A DNA stretch of 64,000 bases from Novosphingobium chloroacetimidivorans (GTDB taxonomy: Bacteria > Pseudomonadota > Alphaproteobacteria > Sphingomonadales > Sphingomonadaceae). Each line of letters opens with the position of its first letter. The stretch's first letter is position 1. This document shows, one piece after another, positions 37,990-46,817 of this stretch. Below the pieces are notes generated by a model that saw nothing but the letters and a program-made list of their open reading frames with translations, was not told the DNA's origin and searched no databases. Made by a program: the position numbers and the translations under genes. The stretch covers positions 62,001 through 126,000 of the forward strand of contig NZ_JACHLR010000003.1 of NCBI RefSeq assembly GCF_014204535.1, written 5' to 3'.

Positions 37990-38902
37990 CGAAAACGTCC
38001 TCCAGGTCGGCCTCGCGCGTGGTGACGTCCACGATCGTGAAGCCTTGCGCCTGCACCGCCGCCAGCACCTGTCCCGCGTTGCTGACGTCCTTGTTGTACG
38101 TAATCGCGATCGTGCGCTCGCCGGTCTTCTCGCTCTTGATGAAGGCGGCGTCGACCGGCAGCTGGCCGAGATCGCGATCCAGCGTCAGTTCCACCACCTT
38201 CTCGCGTGCCATGCCGACCAGCTCGCGGGTGGGCTTGTTGGCGATGCAGGTGCCGTGGTTGATGATGGCGATCCGGTCGCACAACTCTTCGGCTTCCTCC
38301 AGGTAGTGCGTGGTGAGGACGACGGTGACGCCCTCGCGGTTCATCTCGGTGACGAGCTCCCAGAGCTGGCGGCGCAGTTCCACGTCGACCCCCGCAGTCG
38401 GCTCGTCGAGCACCAGCACCGGCGGCTGGTGGACCAGCGCCTTGGCGATCAGCAGCCGCCGCTTCATGCCGCCGGACAGCGCACGGGCATAGGCGTCGCG
38501 CTTGTCGGCCAGGTGGACGGCGCGCAGCAGTTCCTCGGAACGGCGCAAGTGCCTGGCGATGCCATAGAGGCCCGCTTGGTTCTCCAGCACTTCGAACGGC
38601 GTGAAGAACGGGTCGAACACGATCTCTTGCGGGACGATCCCGATCGAGCGCTTGGCATTGCGCTGGTCGCGGTCGATGTCGAAACCCCAGATGGAGACCG
38701 AACCCGAGGTCTTGCGCACCATGCCCGACAGGATGTTGATCATCGTCGACTTGCCCGCGCCATTGGGCCCCAGCAGGCCGAAGATCTTGCCGGCCGGGAT
38801 GTCCAGGCTGACGCCCTTCAACGCCAGCTTGCCCTCCCCGCTTCCAGCAGGGGCGTAGCGCTTGACGAGGTCACGGATCTGGATGGCGGGAGTATCGGTC
38901 AT
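37958..38902 (-). CDS. ABC transporter ATP-binding protein (ABC-2/DrrA type)
   Basis: Encodes 314 residues. Walker A is GLLGPNGAGKST, the signature LSGGMKRRL, and Walker B VLVLDEPTAG, followed by the D-loop GVD and switch histidine in TTHYLEEAE. The C-terminal ~90 residues are the DrrA-type extension found in exporters. No permease gene is adjacent on either side, so the membrane partner is encoded elsewhere. Cargo unknown. Confidence 0.9.
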   Translation of the reverse strand: MTDTPAIQIRDLVKRYAPAGSGEGKLALKGVSLDIPAGKIFGLLGPNGAGKSTMINILSGMVRKTSGSVSIWGFDIDRDQRNAKRSIGIVPQEIVFDPFFTPFEVLENQAGLYGIARHLRRSEELLRAVHLADKRDAYARALSGGMKRRLLIAKALVHQPPVLVLDEPTAGVDVELRRQLWELVTEMNREGVTVVLTTHYLEEAEELCDRIAIINHGTCIANKPTRELVGMAREKVVELTLDRDLGQLPVDAAFIKSEKTGERTIAITYNKDVSNAGQVLAAVQAQGFTIVDVTTREADLEDVFVSLTSEARPA

Positions 38903-38956
38903 GCCCGGCATTTGGGGCATGCGACGGGCGCGGTAAAGGGCGAGCTGGCGTGCTGA

Positions 38957-39068
38957 CGTCCCCCCGGGCTCGAACCCGGGACCGGTTTCGCCATGTCGCA
39001 ACCTCTCCCGCGTGCGCAGCCAGGTTCGTCGATGCCGGAACCGGTCCCGGGTCAGGCGCGGGACGACG
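38957..39068. repeat. Palindrome with CCCGGGACCGG arms
   Basis: CGGGCTCGAACCCGGGACCG at the left and CGGTCCCGGGTCAGGCGCGG at the right, ending GGACGACG. A member of the CGTC...GACG family. The GTTCGA inside CCCGGG arms imitates a tRNA T-arm but there is no tRNA around it. Confidence 0.7.
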
Positions 39069-39120
39069 TAGTGCTGCAAGCCTCTGGATCGCTTCGCCTC
39101 GCGCTGATAATGGCGATCCC

Positions 39121-39381
39121 ATGATCAACCCGCCCGAGACCGTCACCACCGACAAGCGCCGCGTGTACTGCGATGGCGCCACCGACATTCGCGCCGGAGC
39201 CGCACTGGGCCATCCGCGCGTGTACCTGGAGATCGACCAGAAGGGCTATGTCGAGTGCGGCTACTGCGACCGCCGCTTCGTGCTCAAGGGTGGCGCTGCG
39301 GACGAGCGGGACCGGGTCGAGGTCTTCCCCGGCGACAACAACGAGTTCGGCGCCAGCGCCAGCACGAGCCAGAACCCGTAG
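39121..39381 (+). CDS. CHCC-type zinc-finger protein (complex I accessory-like)
   Basis: Encodes 86 residues. The zinc ligands fit the CHCC pattern: Cys17, His31 and the pair Cys46/Cys49 in GYVECGYCDRRFVLKGG. The family includes the mitochondrial complex I subunit NDUFS6. In alphaproteobacteria it is thought to accompany NADH:quinone oxidoreductase, although no nuo genes lie here. Start ATG 39121. A single-gene unit. Confidence 0.88.
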   Translation: MINPPETVTTDKRRVYCDGATDIRAGAALGHPRVYLEIDQKGYVECGYCDRRFVLKGGAADERDRVEVFPGDNNEFGASASTSQNP

Positions 39382-39432
39382 AGGCCGGCGCGGCGCGTCC
39401 GGTCCTCGCACTCTGGATGGGCTGCGCCGCCA

Positions 39433-39463
39433 CGTCAGACCCCGAAGCAGGCCCGGGGTGACG
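39433..39463. repeat. Short palindrome (CGTCAG...GTGACG)
   Basis: CGTCAGACCCCGAAGC and GCCCGGGGTGACG are inverted arms in the convergent gap between the zinc-finger and reductase genes. It may also act as a terminator structure. Confidence 0.6.
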
Positions 39464-39510
39464 GTAATTCGTTTGGTGTGCGGCGCCAGCTTGCACCCAC
39501 AGCTCGATCC

Positions 39511-40536
39511 CTAGATCGCGGGCGCCACGCGCACCAGCAGCTTGCCGACGTGATTGTGGCCGGCAAAGACGCTGGCGAAGGCTTCGGGCGCGGCATCGAT
39601 GCCGTCGACGAACGACTCGGCGAAGCGGATCTTGCCCTGCTTCATCCAGCCGGCGATGTCGTCGAGGCCCTTCTGCCCCGCGAAGAGCCCGGCGAACCCC
39701 TTGATCTCCAGCGCCTTGTTCATGATCTGGCGGTAGAAGCCCGGCAGGTGATCTGGCCCCGGCCCTTCCATGCCGAGGCCGTAATAGGCGATGAACCCGC
39801 ACATCGGCATGCGCGCGCCCCGCTTGAGGTGAGGCAGCACGGAAAGCGTCACGTCGCCGCCGACGTTCTCGAAATACACGTCCGCGCCGTCGGGCAGCGC
39901 CGCCTTGAGCTGCGCGGCGAAATCTGACGCCTTGTAGTCGGCCACGGCATCGAAGCCGAGGTCGAGCAGGCCCTGGCACTTCTCCCGCCCGCCGGCGATG
40001 CCGACCGCGCGTGCGCCGAGCGCCTTGGCGATCTGCCCCGCCATCGAGCCGACCGCGCCGCCGGCGGCCGAGATCACGATCGTCTCGCCCACCTGCAGCC
40101 GCCCGACCTTGATCACGCCTTCGTAGGCGGTCTGCCCCGGCCCGCCTAGCGCACCCAGAGCCGTCGATACCGGCGCGAGCGCGGGGTCGAGCTTGCGCGG
40201 GGGCCCGCGATAGTCGCTCTTGTCCGGCGCCACGACGGTCGTCTCGGCCCACGCCGTGCGGCCCTCGACATAGTCGCCCGCCGCATAGTCCGGGTGGTTG
40301 GAGGCGATCACCTGGCTGACCGTCGGCCCGATCATCGGCGCGCCCAGATCCATCCGCCCGCCGCCCGTCAGCGTGCTCTCGTCCAGCGAGAAGCGCAGCA
40401 GCGGATCGACGGCGATGTACAGCGTCCGCAGCAGCAGTTCGCCCTCGGCCGCCTGCGGTTCGGCCGCCTCTTCGATCCGGAAGTCCGAAGCCTTGGGATT
40501 GCCCTGGGCATAGCGCGCGACGACGACCTGCTTCAT
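39511..40536 (-). CDS. Medium-chain NADP-dependent oxidoreductase (CurA-like)
   Basis: Encodes 341 residues from ATG 40536. A zinc-free medium-chain reductase with nucleotide loop SAAGGAVGSMAGQIAKALG and the family segment ENVGGDVTLSVLPHLKRG, which resembles prostaglandin/leukotriene-type alkenal reductases and CurA. It reduces the C=C bond of enones with NADPH. It starts 5 nt after the P450 stop and is the last gene of the P450 operon, which suggests it reduces an unsaturated product of the pathway. Confidence 0.9.
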   Translation of the reverse strand: MKQVVVARYAQGNPKASDFRIEEAAEPQAAEGELLLRTLYIAVDPLLRFSLDESTLTGGGRMDLGAPMIGPTVSQVIASNHPDYAAGDYVEGRTAWAETTVVAPDKSDYRGPPRKLDPALAPVSTALGALGGPGQTAYEGVIKVGRLQVGETIVISAAGGAVGSMAGQIAKALGARAVGIAGGREKCQGLLDLGFDAVADYKASDFAAQLKAALPDGADVYFENVGGDVTLSVLPHLKRGARMPMCGFIAYYGLGMEGPGPDHLPGFYRQIMNKALEIKGFAGLFAGQKGLDDIAGWMKQGKIRFAESFVDGIDAAPEAFASVFAGHNHVGKLLVRVAPAI

Positions 40537-40541
40537 GGCGC

Positions 40542-41864
40542 TCACCGCAGCTTGACGGGAACGGCGGTCATCCCGCGGTGTTCGAGCCCGCGATACTCGG
40601 GCTTGGGCTTGGCGGGATCGAGCGTCATGTCCGGGAAGCGATCGAGCAACCCGTTGATGGCGACGATCATTTCCTGGCGCGCGACTTCGATGCCCAGGCA
40701 GCGGTGCGGGCCGAAGCCGAAGCCCATGTTCGCCTGCTTCTTGCGGAAGATGTCGTACTCCAGCGGCCGCTCGAAGATCGCGGGGTCGTGGTTGGCGGCG
40801 CCGAAGCAGAGGTAGACGCGTGTCCCTTCCGGCACGAACACGCCTTCGACTTCGGCGTCGGCGGTGCTGACGCGCGGCATCATCGGATCGGTACAGCGCC
40901 AGCGCAGCGACTCCTCGACCGCGGCATCGACCAGGCTGCGGTCCTCGCGGCAGGCGTCCCAGAACTGGCGGTGATTCATCAGCGCATCGATGGTGATGCC
41001 CAGCTGCCGCCAGGTGGTGCCACCGCCGGCAAAGATCGTGAGCTTGCAGTAACCGAAGATCTCGTCCTCGGTCAGCTTGCGCTTGTATCCGTCCTCCTCG
41101 TCGACGATCTCGGCGGCGAGCAGCCCGGCGATGAGGTTGTCGCCCGGCGCGCGGGTGTTCTCGGCGATCAGGTCGCGCAAGGTCTGGTCGACCCAGGCGC
41201 GCGAAGCGGCGGACTCTTCGGGCGGCAGATTGGCGGCTCCGAAGGTCGCGCGGTCCAGCTGGTAGCGGAACTCGATCACGTCCTCGCCCTCCAGCCCGAT
41301 CGCGCGGGTGACCGTCGCCATCGGCAGTCGCGCGCAGAGCTCGAAATTCAGGTCGGTGGTTTCCTGGTCCAGCAGCCGGTCGAGCAGCGTGTCGACCGTT
41401 TCCTCGATCCAGCGCTTGTTCCACCAGTCGATCACCTTGGGCCGCTTGAACAACGGCTGCGCGGCCGAGCGCAGGCGCTTGTGCGGCTTGCCGACCATCG
41501 ACAGGATCGTGGTGCCGATCGTGCGCACTCCCGCGCTCTCGTTATACCCTTCCGAGGAGAACAGCAGGTTCTCGCGAAAGCCGATCTCGCAGGCGCGGTA
41601 CGAGAAGAAGGTCATCTCGTTACGCGGCGGACCCATGGCATGGCCGGCGATCTCGGGCACGCCAAGCAACCCGCGCAACGACCCTTGGTGCACGGGGGCC
41701 CGATCGCGCAGCGTGTTCATGTCGTCGGTGTAGTCCCGGTCGCCATCGACGCCGACATTGGCGCTCTGGCTGTTGACGTCGAACATCTCGGCATATCGCG
41801 GATTGTCGCTCATCAGCGAGTTGAGCGCGTTCGAGTTGCGTCCGGTCATGGGGCACGTCGCCAT
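40542..41864 (-). CDS. Cytochrome P450
   Basis: Encodes 440 residues, a soluble bacterial P450. The heme ligand is Cys389 in FGFGPHRCLG. The oxygen-activating I-helix motif is FAGGGTTWRQ, and the K-helix ExxR is ESLR. The N-terminus has no membrane anchor. It needs a ferredoxin and reductase, which are not in the window. It lies 3 nt from the upstream SDR and 5 nt from the downstream reductase, so the three are clearly co-transcribed. The substrate is unknown; a hydrophobic terpenoid or alkyl compound is a guess from the neighbours. Confidence 0.94.
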   Translation of the reverse strand: MATCPMTGRNSNALNSLMSDNPRYAEMFDVNSQSANVGVDGDRDYTDDMNTLRDRAPVHQGSLRGLLGVPEIAGHAMGPPRNEMTFFSYRACEIGFRENLLFSSEGYNESAGVRTIGTTILSMVGKPHKRLRSAAQPLFKRPKVIDWWNKRWIEETVDTLLDRLLDQETTDLNFELCARLPMATVTRAIGLEGEDVIEFRYQLDRATFGAANLPPEESAASRAWVDQTLRDLIAENTRAPGDNLIAGLLAAEIVDEEDGYKRKLTEDEIFGYCKLTIFAGGGTTWRQLGITIDALMNHRQFWDACREDRSLVDAAVEESLRWRCTDPMMPRVSTADAEVEGVFVPEGTRVYLCFGAANHDPAIFERPLEYDIFRKKQANMGFGFGPHRCLGIEVARQEMIVAINGLLDRFPDMTLDPAKPKPEYRGLEHRGMTAVPVKLR

Positions 41865-41867
41865 CGA

Positions 41868-42701
41868 TCAGGCTCCTGTCTTGCGGCCGGCCATCAGGCC
41901 GCCGTCCACCGGCAGGTTCACGCCGGTGATGTTCGATGCGAGGTCGGAGCAGAGGAACAGGGCCGCCGAGGCGGTGTCGCGCGGCGCGATCGCCTTGCCC
42001 AGCGGGTGGGCGTTGCCCATGCTCTCCAGGATCCGGTCCTTGTGCTCGCCGTCCGGGTCCATGCCGGCGTAGCGGGTGAGCATGCCGGCCGGACATACCG
42101 CATTGACGCGAATGCCCTTGCCCGCCACCTCGATCGCCAGCGCGCGTGTGAGTTGGACCACCGCGCCCTTGGTGGTGCCGTAGAACACGCCGCCGTAGCC
42201 CATCAGCCCGGCGACCGACGCGGTGGAGACGATGCAGCCGCCGCTGTCCAGCCCCGCCCCGGCCTGCCCCGCTTCTGCCTGCCGATCGAACTGGCGGATC
42301 GCCGCCTGGCAACCGTAGACGACCCCGTTGACGTTCACGTCCTGCACGCGCTTCATCTCGGCGGGATCGAGCTCGACCAGGCTTTTCAGGCCCTTGCCGG
42401 GGATCGGGTTCACGGTGATCCCGGCGTTGTTGTACATGATGTCCAGCCGGCCGAACGCCTCGACCGCCTTGGCCACCGCGGCGTCGACCGAAGCGGGATC
42501 GGACACGTCACAGCCGATCGCGATCGCCTCGCCGCCACTCGCCCTCGCCGCGGCGGCGGTCTCCTCGGCGTTGGCGGCATCGATGTCCGCGGCAACGACC
42601 CTGGCGCCATGCTCCACGAACAGCAGCACCGCCGCGCGGCCCAGACCCGAGCCTGCGCCGGTGATCACGGCGACCTTTCCTTGGACCAGACCGTCCATCA
42701 T
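41868..42701 (-). CDS. Short-chain dehydrogenase/reductase of the P450 operon
   Basis: Encodes 277 residues from ATG 42701 (a second Met follows at once). The cofactor loop is TGAGSGLG, then ADID suggesting NAD, NNAG, and the catalytic YGTTK. It probably oxidises the alcohol made by the P450 to an aldehyde or ketone, upstream of the aldehyde dehydrogenase. This role is inferred from gene order. Confidence 0.88.
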   Translation of the reverse strand: MMDGLVQGKVAVITGAGSGLGRAAVLLFVEHGARVVAADIDAANAEETAAAARASGGEAIAIGCDVSDPASVDAAVAKAVEAFGRLDIMYNNAGITVNPIPGKGLKSLVELDPAEMKRVQDVNVNGVVYGCQAAIRQFDRQAEAGQAGAGLDSGGCIVSTASVAGLMGYGGVFYGTTKGAVVQLTRALAIEVAGKGIRVNAVCPAGMLTRYAGMDPDGEHKDRILESMGNAHPLGKAIAPRDTASAALFLCSDLASNITGVNLPVDGGLMAGRKTGA

Positions 42702-42743
42702 GCTCTCCCGTATTTGTTCTTATATGTGTGTGCCGCTCTCCAA

Positions 42744-42883
42744 GATCCTCCCCTGCAAGGGGAGGGGGACCGCCGACGAAGGCGGTGGTGGAGGGGTGTC
42801 ACCCTCTCGGTTGCGCACGCCTTCACCGGTGACACCCCTCCGTCAGTCCTGCGGACTGCCACCTCCCCTTGCAGGGGAGGATC
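42744..42883. repeat. Nested palindrome (family A), copy 8
   Basis: GATCCTCCCCTGCAAGGGGA facing CCCCTTGCAGGGGAGGATC, inner GGAGGGGTGTCACC/GGTGACACCCCTCC. It lies inside the P450 operon, 16 nt downstream of the aldehyde dehydrogenase stop. Confidence 0.9.
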
Positions 42884-42899
42884 TGGGAGCGCACCTGCA

Positions 42900-44357
42900 T
42901 CACCCGCCGATGTTCAGCGTGGTCATCATCTGGAACTCGCGCAGGCCCTCGATGCCGCGCTCGCGCCCCTGGCCGCTCATCTTGATGCCGCCGCCGCTGG
43001 CGTAGCTCGACATCAGCGCGCCGTTGATGTTCACCGCGCCGCTGCGGATTCTGAGGCCGACTTCCAGCGCCTTGACCTTGTCCGCGCCGTGCACCCAGCC
43101 CGAGAGGCCGAACTTGGAGTCGTTCGCCATCTCCACCGCGTGGTCGAGGTCGCGATAGCCGATCACGCCGATGACGGGCCCGAAGATCTCGTCCTGCGCG
43201 GCCGGGTTCTTGTTGTCCGGCAAGTCGAGCACGGTCGGCTCGAAGTAGAAGCCCTTGTCGAGGCCCTCGGGCCGCTTGCCGCCCGCGACCACCCTGCCAC
43301 CCTCGGCCACCGCCGCCTCGACGAAGTGCTCGCACCGTGCGCGCTGGCCGGCGCTGATCACGGGGCCGAGCACCGTCGCGGGGTCGCTCGCCGGGCCGAT
43401 CTTCACGCCTTCCAGTGCCTTGGCCATGCCTTCCAGCACCTGGTCCTTGCTCTCCTGCGGCACGAACACGCGCGTGCCCAGCACGCAGCCCTGGCCGGCG
43501 TGCGAGAGGCAGACCGAAGACGCCGCCGAAGCCGCGCGGCCGACCGCGTCGGGCAGGTAGATCTGCGCCGACTTGCCGCCCAGCTCCAACACCAGCCGCT
43601 TCAGTGTGGGCGCGGCCTGTTCGGCCACCTTGGCGCCGACGGTGCACGATCCGGTGAAGCTGACCATGTCGACGTCCGGGTGCGTGGTCATGGCCAGGCC
43701 GCCTTCAAGGCCCTGCTCCATGATCACGTTCATCACGCCCTTGGGCAGACCCGCCTCGTCCGCCGCTTCGGCGAAGACCAGCGAGGACAACGGGGTGAGT
43801 GGATTGGGCCGCAGGATCACCGTGTCGCCCGCCATCAGCGCCGGGATCACCTTCCAGAACGCGGTATAGAACGGCACGTTGTAAGCCGAAATCGCTGAAA
43901 CCACCCCGAGCGGCGACCAGCGCTTCAGGCTCTGCACCGTGAAGAAGGGGTTCACCCGCTCGTGGATGGGGAGAGGGTTCTCCTCGTGCTCTGGCAGGCG
44001 CAGGAACAGGTCGACGATCTCGTCCGTCATGCGCAGCGGCGTGTGCACTTGCGCGCCCATGACGTTGGAGGAAACCGGGCAACCGGCTTCGAGGATCGCG
44101 CATTCCTTCAGCCGATCGGCACGGGCCCGCAGCGCCTCGGCATAGCGGGTCATGTACTTTGCCCGCTCCTTCATCGACAGGCCCGACCACCCACCGTGGT
44201 CGAACGCGCGGCGCGCGGCGGCGATCGCCGCGACCGCTTGCGCCTGGGAGACGCCGGTTACGGTATCGACGATGCTTTCGTCCGACGGATTCTCGACATC
44301 GAAGGCCGTGCCCTCGCCCTCGACGAACGCGCCATCGATGTAGCCTGCGTAGTCCAG
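42900..44357 (-). CDS. Aldehyde dehydrogenase, apparent CTG start
   Basis: Encodes 485 residues if begun at CTG 44357, which gives the normal N-terminus (DYAGYIDGAFVEGEG). The catalytic Cys291 is in GQGCVLGT and the general base Glu258 in LELGGKSAQ, with correct spacing. Between the upstream in-frame TAG and this point there is no ATG, GTG or TTG. The next ATG (44174) would drop 61 conserved residues. AGAGG just upstream gives a ribosome site for CTG. An ATG at 44370 opens another frame. So this is a CTG start, a mutated start, or a sequencing error. First gene of the P450 operon, oxidising the pathway aldehyde to an acid. Confidence 0.87.
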   Translation of the reverse strand: MDYAGYIDGAFVEGEGTAFDVENPSDESIVDTVTGVSQAQAVAAIAAARRAFDHGGWSGLSMKERAKYMTRYAEALRARADRLKECAILEAGCPVSSNVMGAQVHTPLRMTDEIVDLFLRLPEHEENPLPIHERVNPFFTVQSLKRWSPLGVVSAISAYNVPFYTAFWKVIPALMAGDTVILRPNPLTPLSSLVFAEAADEAGLPKGVMNVIMEQGLEGGLAMTTHPDVDMVSFTGSCTVGAKVAEQAAPTLKRLVLELGGKSAQIYLPDAVGRAASAASSVCLSHAGQGCVLGTRVFVPQESKDQVLEGMAKALEGVKIGPASDPATVLGPVISAGQRARCEHFVEAAVAEGGRVVAGGKRPEGLDKGFYFEPTVLDLPDNKNPAAQDEIFGPVIGVIGYRDLDHAVEMANDSKFGLSGWVHGADKVKALEVGLRIRSGAVNINGALMSSYASGGGIKMSGQGRERGIEGLREFQMMTTLNIGG

Positions 44358-44375
44358 AACGCCTCTCCATGATTT

Positions 44376-44389
44376 TTCGCTATAGCGAA
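44376..44389. promoter_or_regulatory. Perfect 14-bp palindrome between divergent dehydrogenase genes
   Basis: TTCGCTATAGCGAA is perfectly self-complementary, 18 nt upstream of the aldehyde dehydrogenase start and about 190 nt from the divergent gabD-like gene. Short palindromes of this style are bound by IclR or TetR/MarR-type repressors of catabolic operons. No regulator gene is next to it. Confidence 0.6.
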
Positions 44390-44579
44390 TTATTGTTCGA
44401 ACTTGAGACTAAACGAGGCGCTGGTTGCCGTCAATCGAACTCACATGCGATCGGCACCTGCAGCATCGGCGCATGGTTGCATCGCGCGGGACCGATCCCT
44501 ATTCCACTGCCGTCGTCGCGCCACGCTGACTGCGTTCAGCCTTGGCGCCCAGCTTGCAAGCGAGAGGATGCCTCTTCCC

Positions 44580-46088
44580 ATGGCCTATACCGATTTCCTG
44601 AAGCAGCAGTGCTACATCGACGGCCAGTGGGTGGACGCGGATAACGGCGCGACTTTCGAGGTTACCGATCCCGGCTCGGGCAAGGTGCTGGGCACGGTGC
44701 CCAAGGCCGGCGCCGCTGAAACCGCCCGCGCGATCGAGGCCGCCGAGGCCGCCCTGCCCGGCTGGCGCGCCAAGACCGCCGCCGAGCGCGCCAGGATCAT
44801 GCGCAAGCTCTTCGACCTGATGATGCAGCACCATGACGACCTGGGCGAACTGCTCAGCCGCGAGCAGGGCAAGCCCTTCGCGGAAGGCAAGGGCGAGATC
44901 GCCTATGGCGCCGGCTTCATCGAGTGGTTCGCCGAAGAGGGCAAGCGCGCCTATGGCGACGTGATCCCGGGGCATGCCGCCGATCGCCGCATCGTCGTGA
45001 TCAAGCAGGGCATCGGCGTGGTCGGCGCGATCACGCCCTGGAACTTCCCGAACGCGATGATCACCCGCAAGCTGGGCCCGGCGCTGGCCGCCGGCTGCAC
45101 CATGGTGATCAAGCCGGCTTCGGCCACGCCCTACTCGGCGCTCGCGATCGCCCGGTTGTGCGAGATGGCGGGCGTGCCCAAGGGCGTGGTCAACGTCGTC
45201 ACCGGCAGCGCCGGCCAGATCGGCTCGGAACTGACGCGCAACCCCAAAGTCGCCAAGATCACCTTCACCGGCTCCACCGAGATCGGCCGCGAGCTGCTGA
45301 AGGAGTCTGCCGAGACGATCAAGAAGTGCTCGATGGAGCTGGGCGGCAACGCGCCGTTCCTGGTGTTCGACGACGCCGATGTCGATGCCGCAATCGAAGG
45401 CGCGATGATCTCCAAGTTCCGCAACGGCGGCCAGACCTGCGTGTGCACCAACCGCTTCTACGTGCAGGACGGCGTCTATGATGAATTCGTTGGCAAACTG
45501 GCGGACCGGGTCAAGGCGATGAAGATCGGCTACGCCATGGACGAGGGCACGCAAGTCGGCCCGCTGATCGACGAGAAGGCGGTCGAGAAGGTCGAGGAGC
45601 ATCTGCAGGACGCCCTCGCCGGTGGCGCCAAGATCCTGGCAGGCGGCAAGCGCAGCTCGCTCGGCCACAGCTATTTCGAGCCCACCGTGCTCTCGGGCGT
45701 GAAGGCCGACATGAAGATCGCCAGGGAAGAGACCTTCGGGCCGCTCGCCGGCGTGATCCGCTTCACCGATGAGGCCGACGCTATCCGCATGGCGAACGAC
45801 ACCGAGTTCGGCCTCGCCAGCTACTTCTACGCGCGCGACATCAGCCGCGTGTGGCGCGTGGCCGAGGCGCTGGAAGCAGGCATGGTCGGCATCAACACCG
45901 GCCTGATCTCCACCGAGGTCGCGCCGTTCGGCGGCGTCAAGCAGTCGGGCCTGGGGCGCGAAGGCTCCAAGTACGGTCTGGAGGACTTCATGGAGCTCAA
46001 GTACTTGTGCATGGGCATCGAGACTGCCGCGCCCACGACCAAGCAGGGCCAGCCGCAGCCCGGTTCGGGCGATGCCGGCGGAGAGTAA
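44580..46088 (+). CDS. gabD: NAD(P)-dependent succinate-semialdehyde-type dehydrogenase
   Basis: Encodes 502 residues from ATG 44580, with GAGAGG about 12 nt upstream (an ATG at 44568 sits directly against that site and is less likely). The catalytic Glu253 is in MELGGNAP and the nucleophile Cys287 in GGQTCVCTNR, with the second Cys289 that forms the redox switch in succinate-semialdehyde dehydrogenases. It would oxidise succinate semialdehyde, or a similar omega-acid aldehyde, to feed the TCA cycle. It diverges from the P450 operon and may share its control. Confidence 0.88.
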   Translation: MAYTDFLKQQCYIDGQWVDADNGATFEVTDPGSGKVLGTVPKAGAAETARAIEAAEAALPGWRAKTAAERARIMRKLFDLMMQHHDDLGELLSREQGKPFAEGKGEIAYGAGFIEWFAEEGKRAYGDVIPGHAADRRIVVIKQGIGVVGAITPWNFPNAMITRKLGPALAAGCTMVIKPASATPYSALAIARLCEMAGVPKGVVNVVTGSAGQIGSELTRNPKVAKITFTGSTEIGRELLKESAETIKKCSMELGGNAPFLVFDDADVDAAIEGAMISKFRNGGQTCVCTNRFYVQDGVYDEFVGKLADRVKAMKIGYAMDEGTQVGPLIDEKAVEKVEEHLQDALAGGAKILAGGKRSSLGHSYFEPTVLSGVKADMKIAREETFGPLAGVIRFTDEADAIRMANDTEFGLASYFYARDISRVWRVAEALEAGMVGINTGLISTEVAPFGGVKQSGLGREGSKYGLEDFMELKYLCMGIETAAPTTKQGQPQPGSGDAGGE

Positions 46089-46095
46089 ACCACTT

Positions 46096-46240
46096 AACCC
46101 CTCCACCACCCACTTCGTGGGTGGTCCCCCTCCCCGAGCGGTCCCCCTCCCCGAGCTTGCTTGAGGAGGATCCTAGGTCGGTCCTGAAATCCTCCCGGAG
46201 CTTGCTTGGGGAGGGGGATCGCGAGCCGCAGGCTGGGGGT
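46096..46240. repeat. Degenerate palindromic block (family A/D mix)
   Basis: CCCCTCCACCACCCACTTCG at the left and GGCTGGGGGTGGAGAGG at the right, with doubled GGTCCCCCTCCCCGAGC segments and GGAGCTTGCTTGGGGAGGGG inside. It looks like a copy that has undergone internal duplication. It starts 8 nt after the gabD-like stop. Confidence 0.65.
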
Positions 46241-46301
46241 GGAGAGGTATGGCGCAACTACGCCGATTGACGCGTCCCCTCAATCCGGCAATGTCGCGAG
46301 G

Positions 46302-46817
46302 ATGATCCTGCGCGACGCCACTCCCGAAGACGCCACCACCATCGCCCAGCTCGGCGCGGACGCATTCTGCGCCGCCTTCGCACACCTCTACAACCAGCAG
46401 GACCTCGGCGGCTTCCTCGCCGCCAGCCACTCGCCCGCCAGGACTGCCGCCGAGATCGTCGATCCCGGCATGCGCATCCGCCTGGCGATCGACGACGATG
46501 GCAAGCTGATCGGCTTCTGCAAGCTGGTCCTTGCCTGCGGCTGGCCCGAGCACGCGCGGGCGGAGAGGGTGATCGAGTTGAAGCAGCTCTACACCGATCC
46601 TGCCGTCACCGGGCGCGGCATCGGTGCCGCGCTGATGGACTGGGTCCTGGACGAAGCGCGGGTGCAAAACGCAGGCGAGATACAACTCTCGGTCTACAGC
46701 GACAATCATGGCGCCCAGCGCTTCTACGCACGCTACGGGTTCGAGAAGGTGGCCGACATCCACTTCATGGTCGGCGAACAGCGCGACGAGGAATTCCTGT
46801 TCAGCCGGGTGTTATAG
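46302..46817 (+). CDS. GNAT-family N-acetyltransferase
   Basis: Encodes 171 residues from ATG 46302. The acetyl-CoA loop is VTGRGIGAALMDWVL and the C-terminal segment AQRFYARYGFEKVAD. It resembles RimI/YkkB-like acetyltransferases. The acceptor is unknown. A GAGG lies directly against the ATG with little spacing, so the true start might be slightly different. Confidence 0.87.
   Translation: MILRDATPEDATTIAQLGADAFCAAFAHLYNQQDLGGFLAASHSPARTAAEIVDPGMRIRLAIDDDGKLIGFCKLVLACGWPEHARAERVIELKQLYTDPAVTGRGIGAALMDWVLDEARVQNAGEIQLSVYSDNHGAQRFYARYGFEKVADIHFMVGEQRDEEFLFSRVL

Noticed and set aside
38957..38990. tRNA T-arm-like CCCGGGTTCGAGCCCGGG
   Set aside because: It is a symmetrical palindrome belonging to a dispersed repeat, with no other tRNA parts.
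44174..44174. ATG 44174 as start of the aldehyde dehydrogenase
   Set aside because: It would remove 61 residues that continue the family's normal N-terminus in the same frame.
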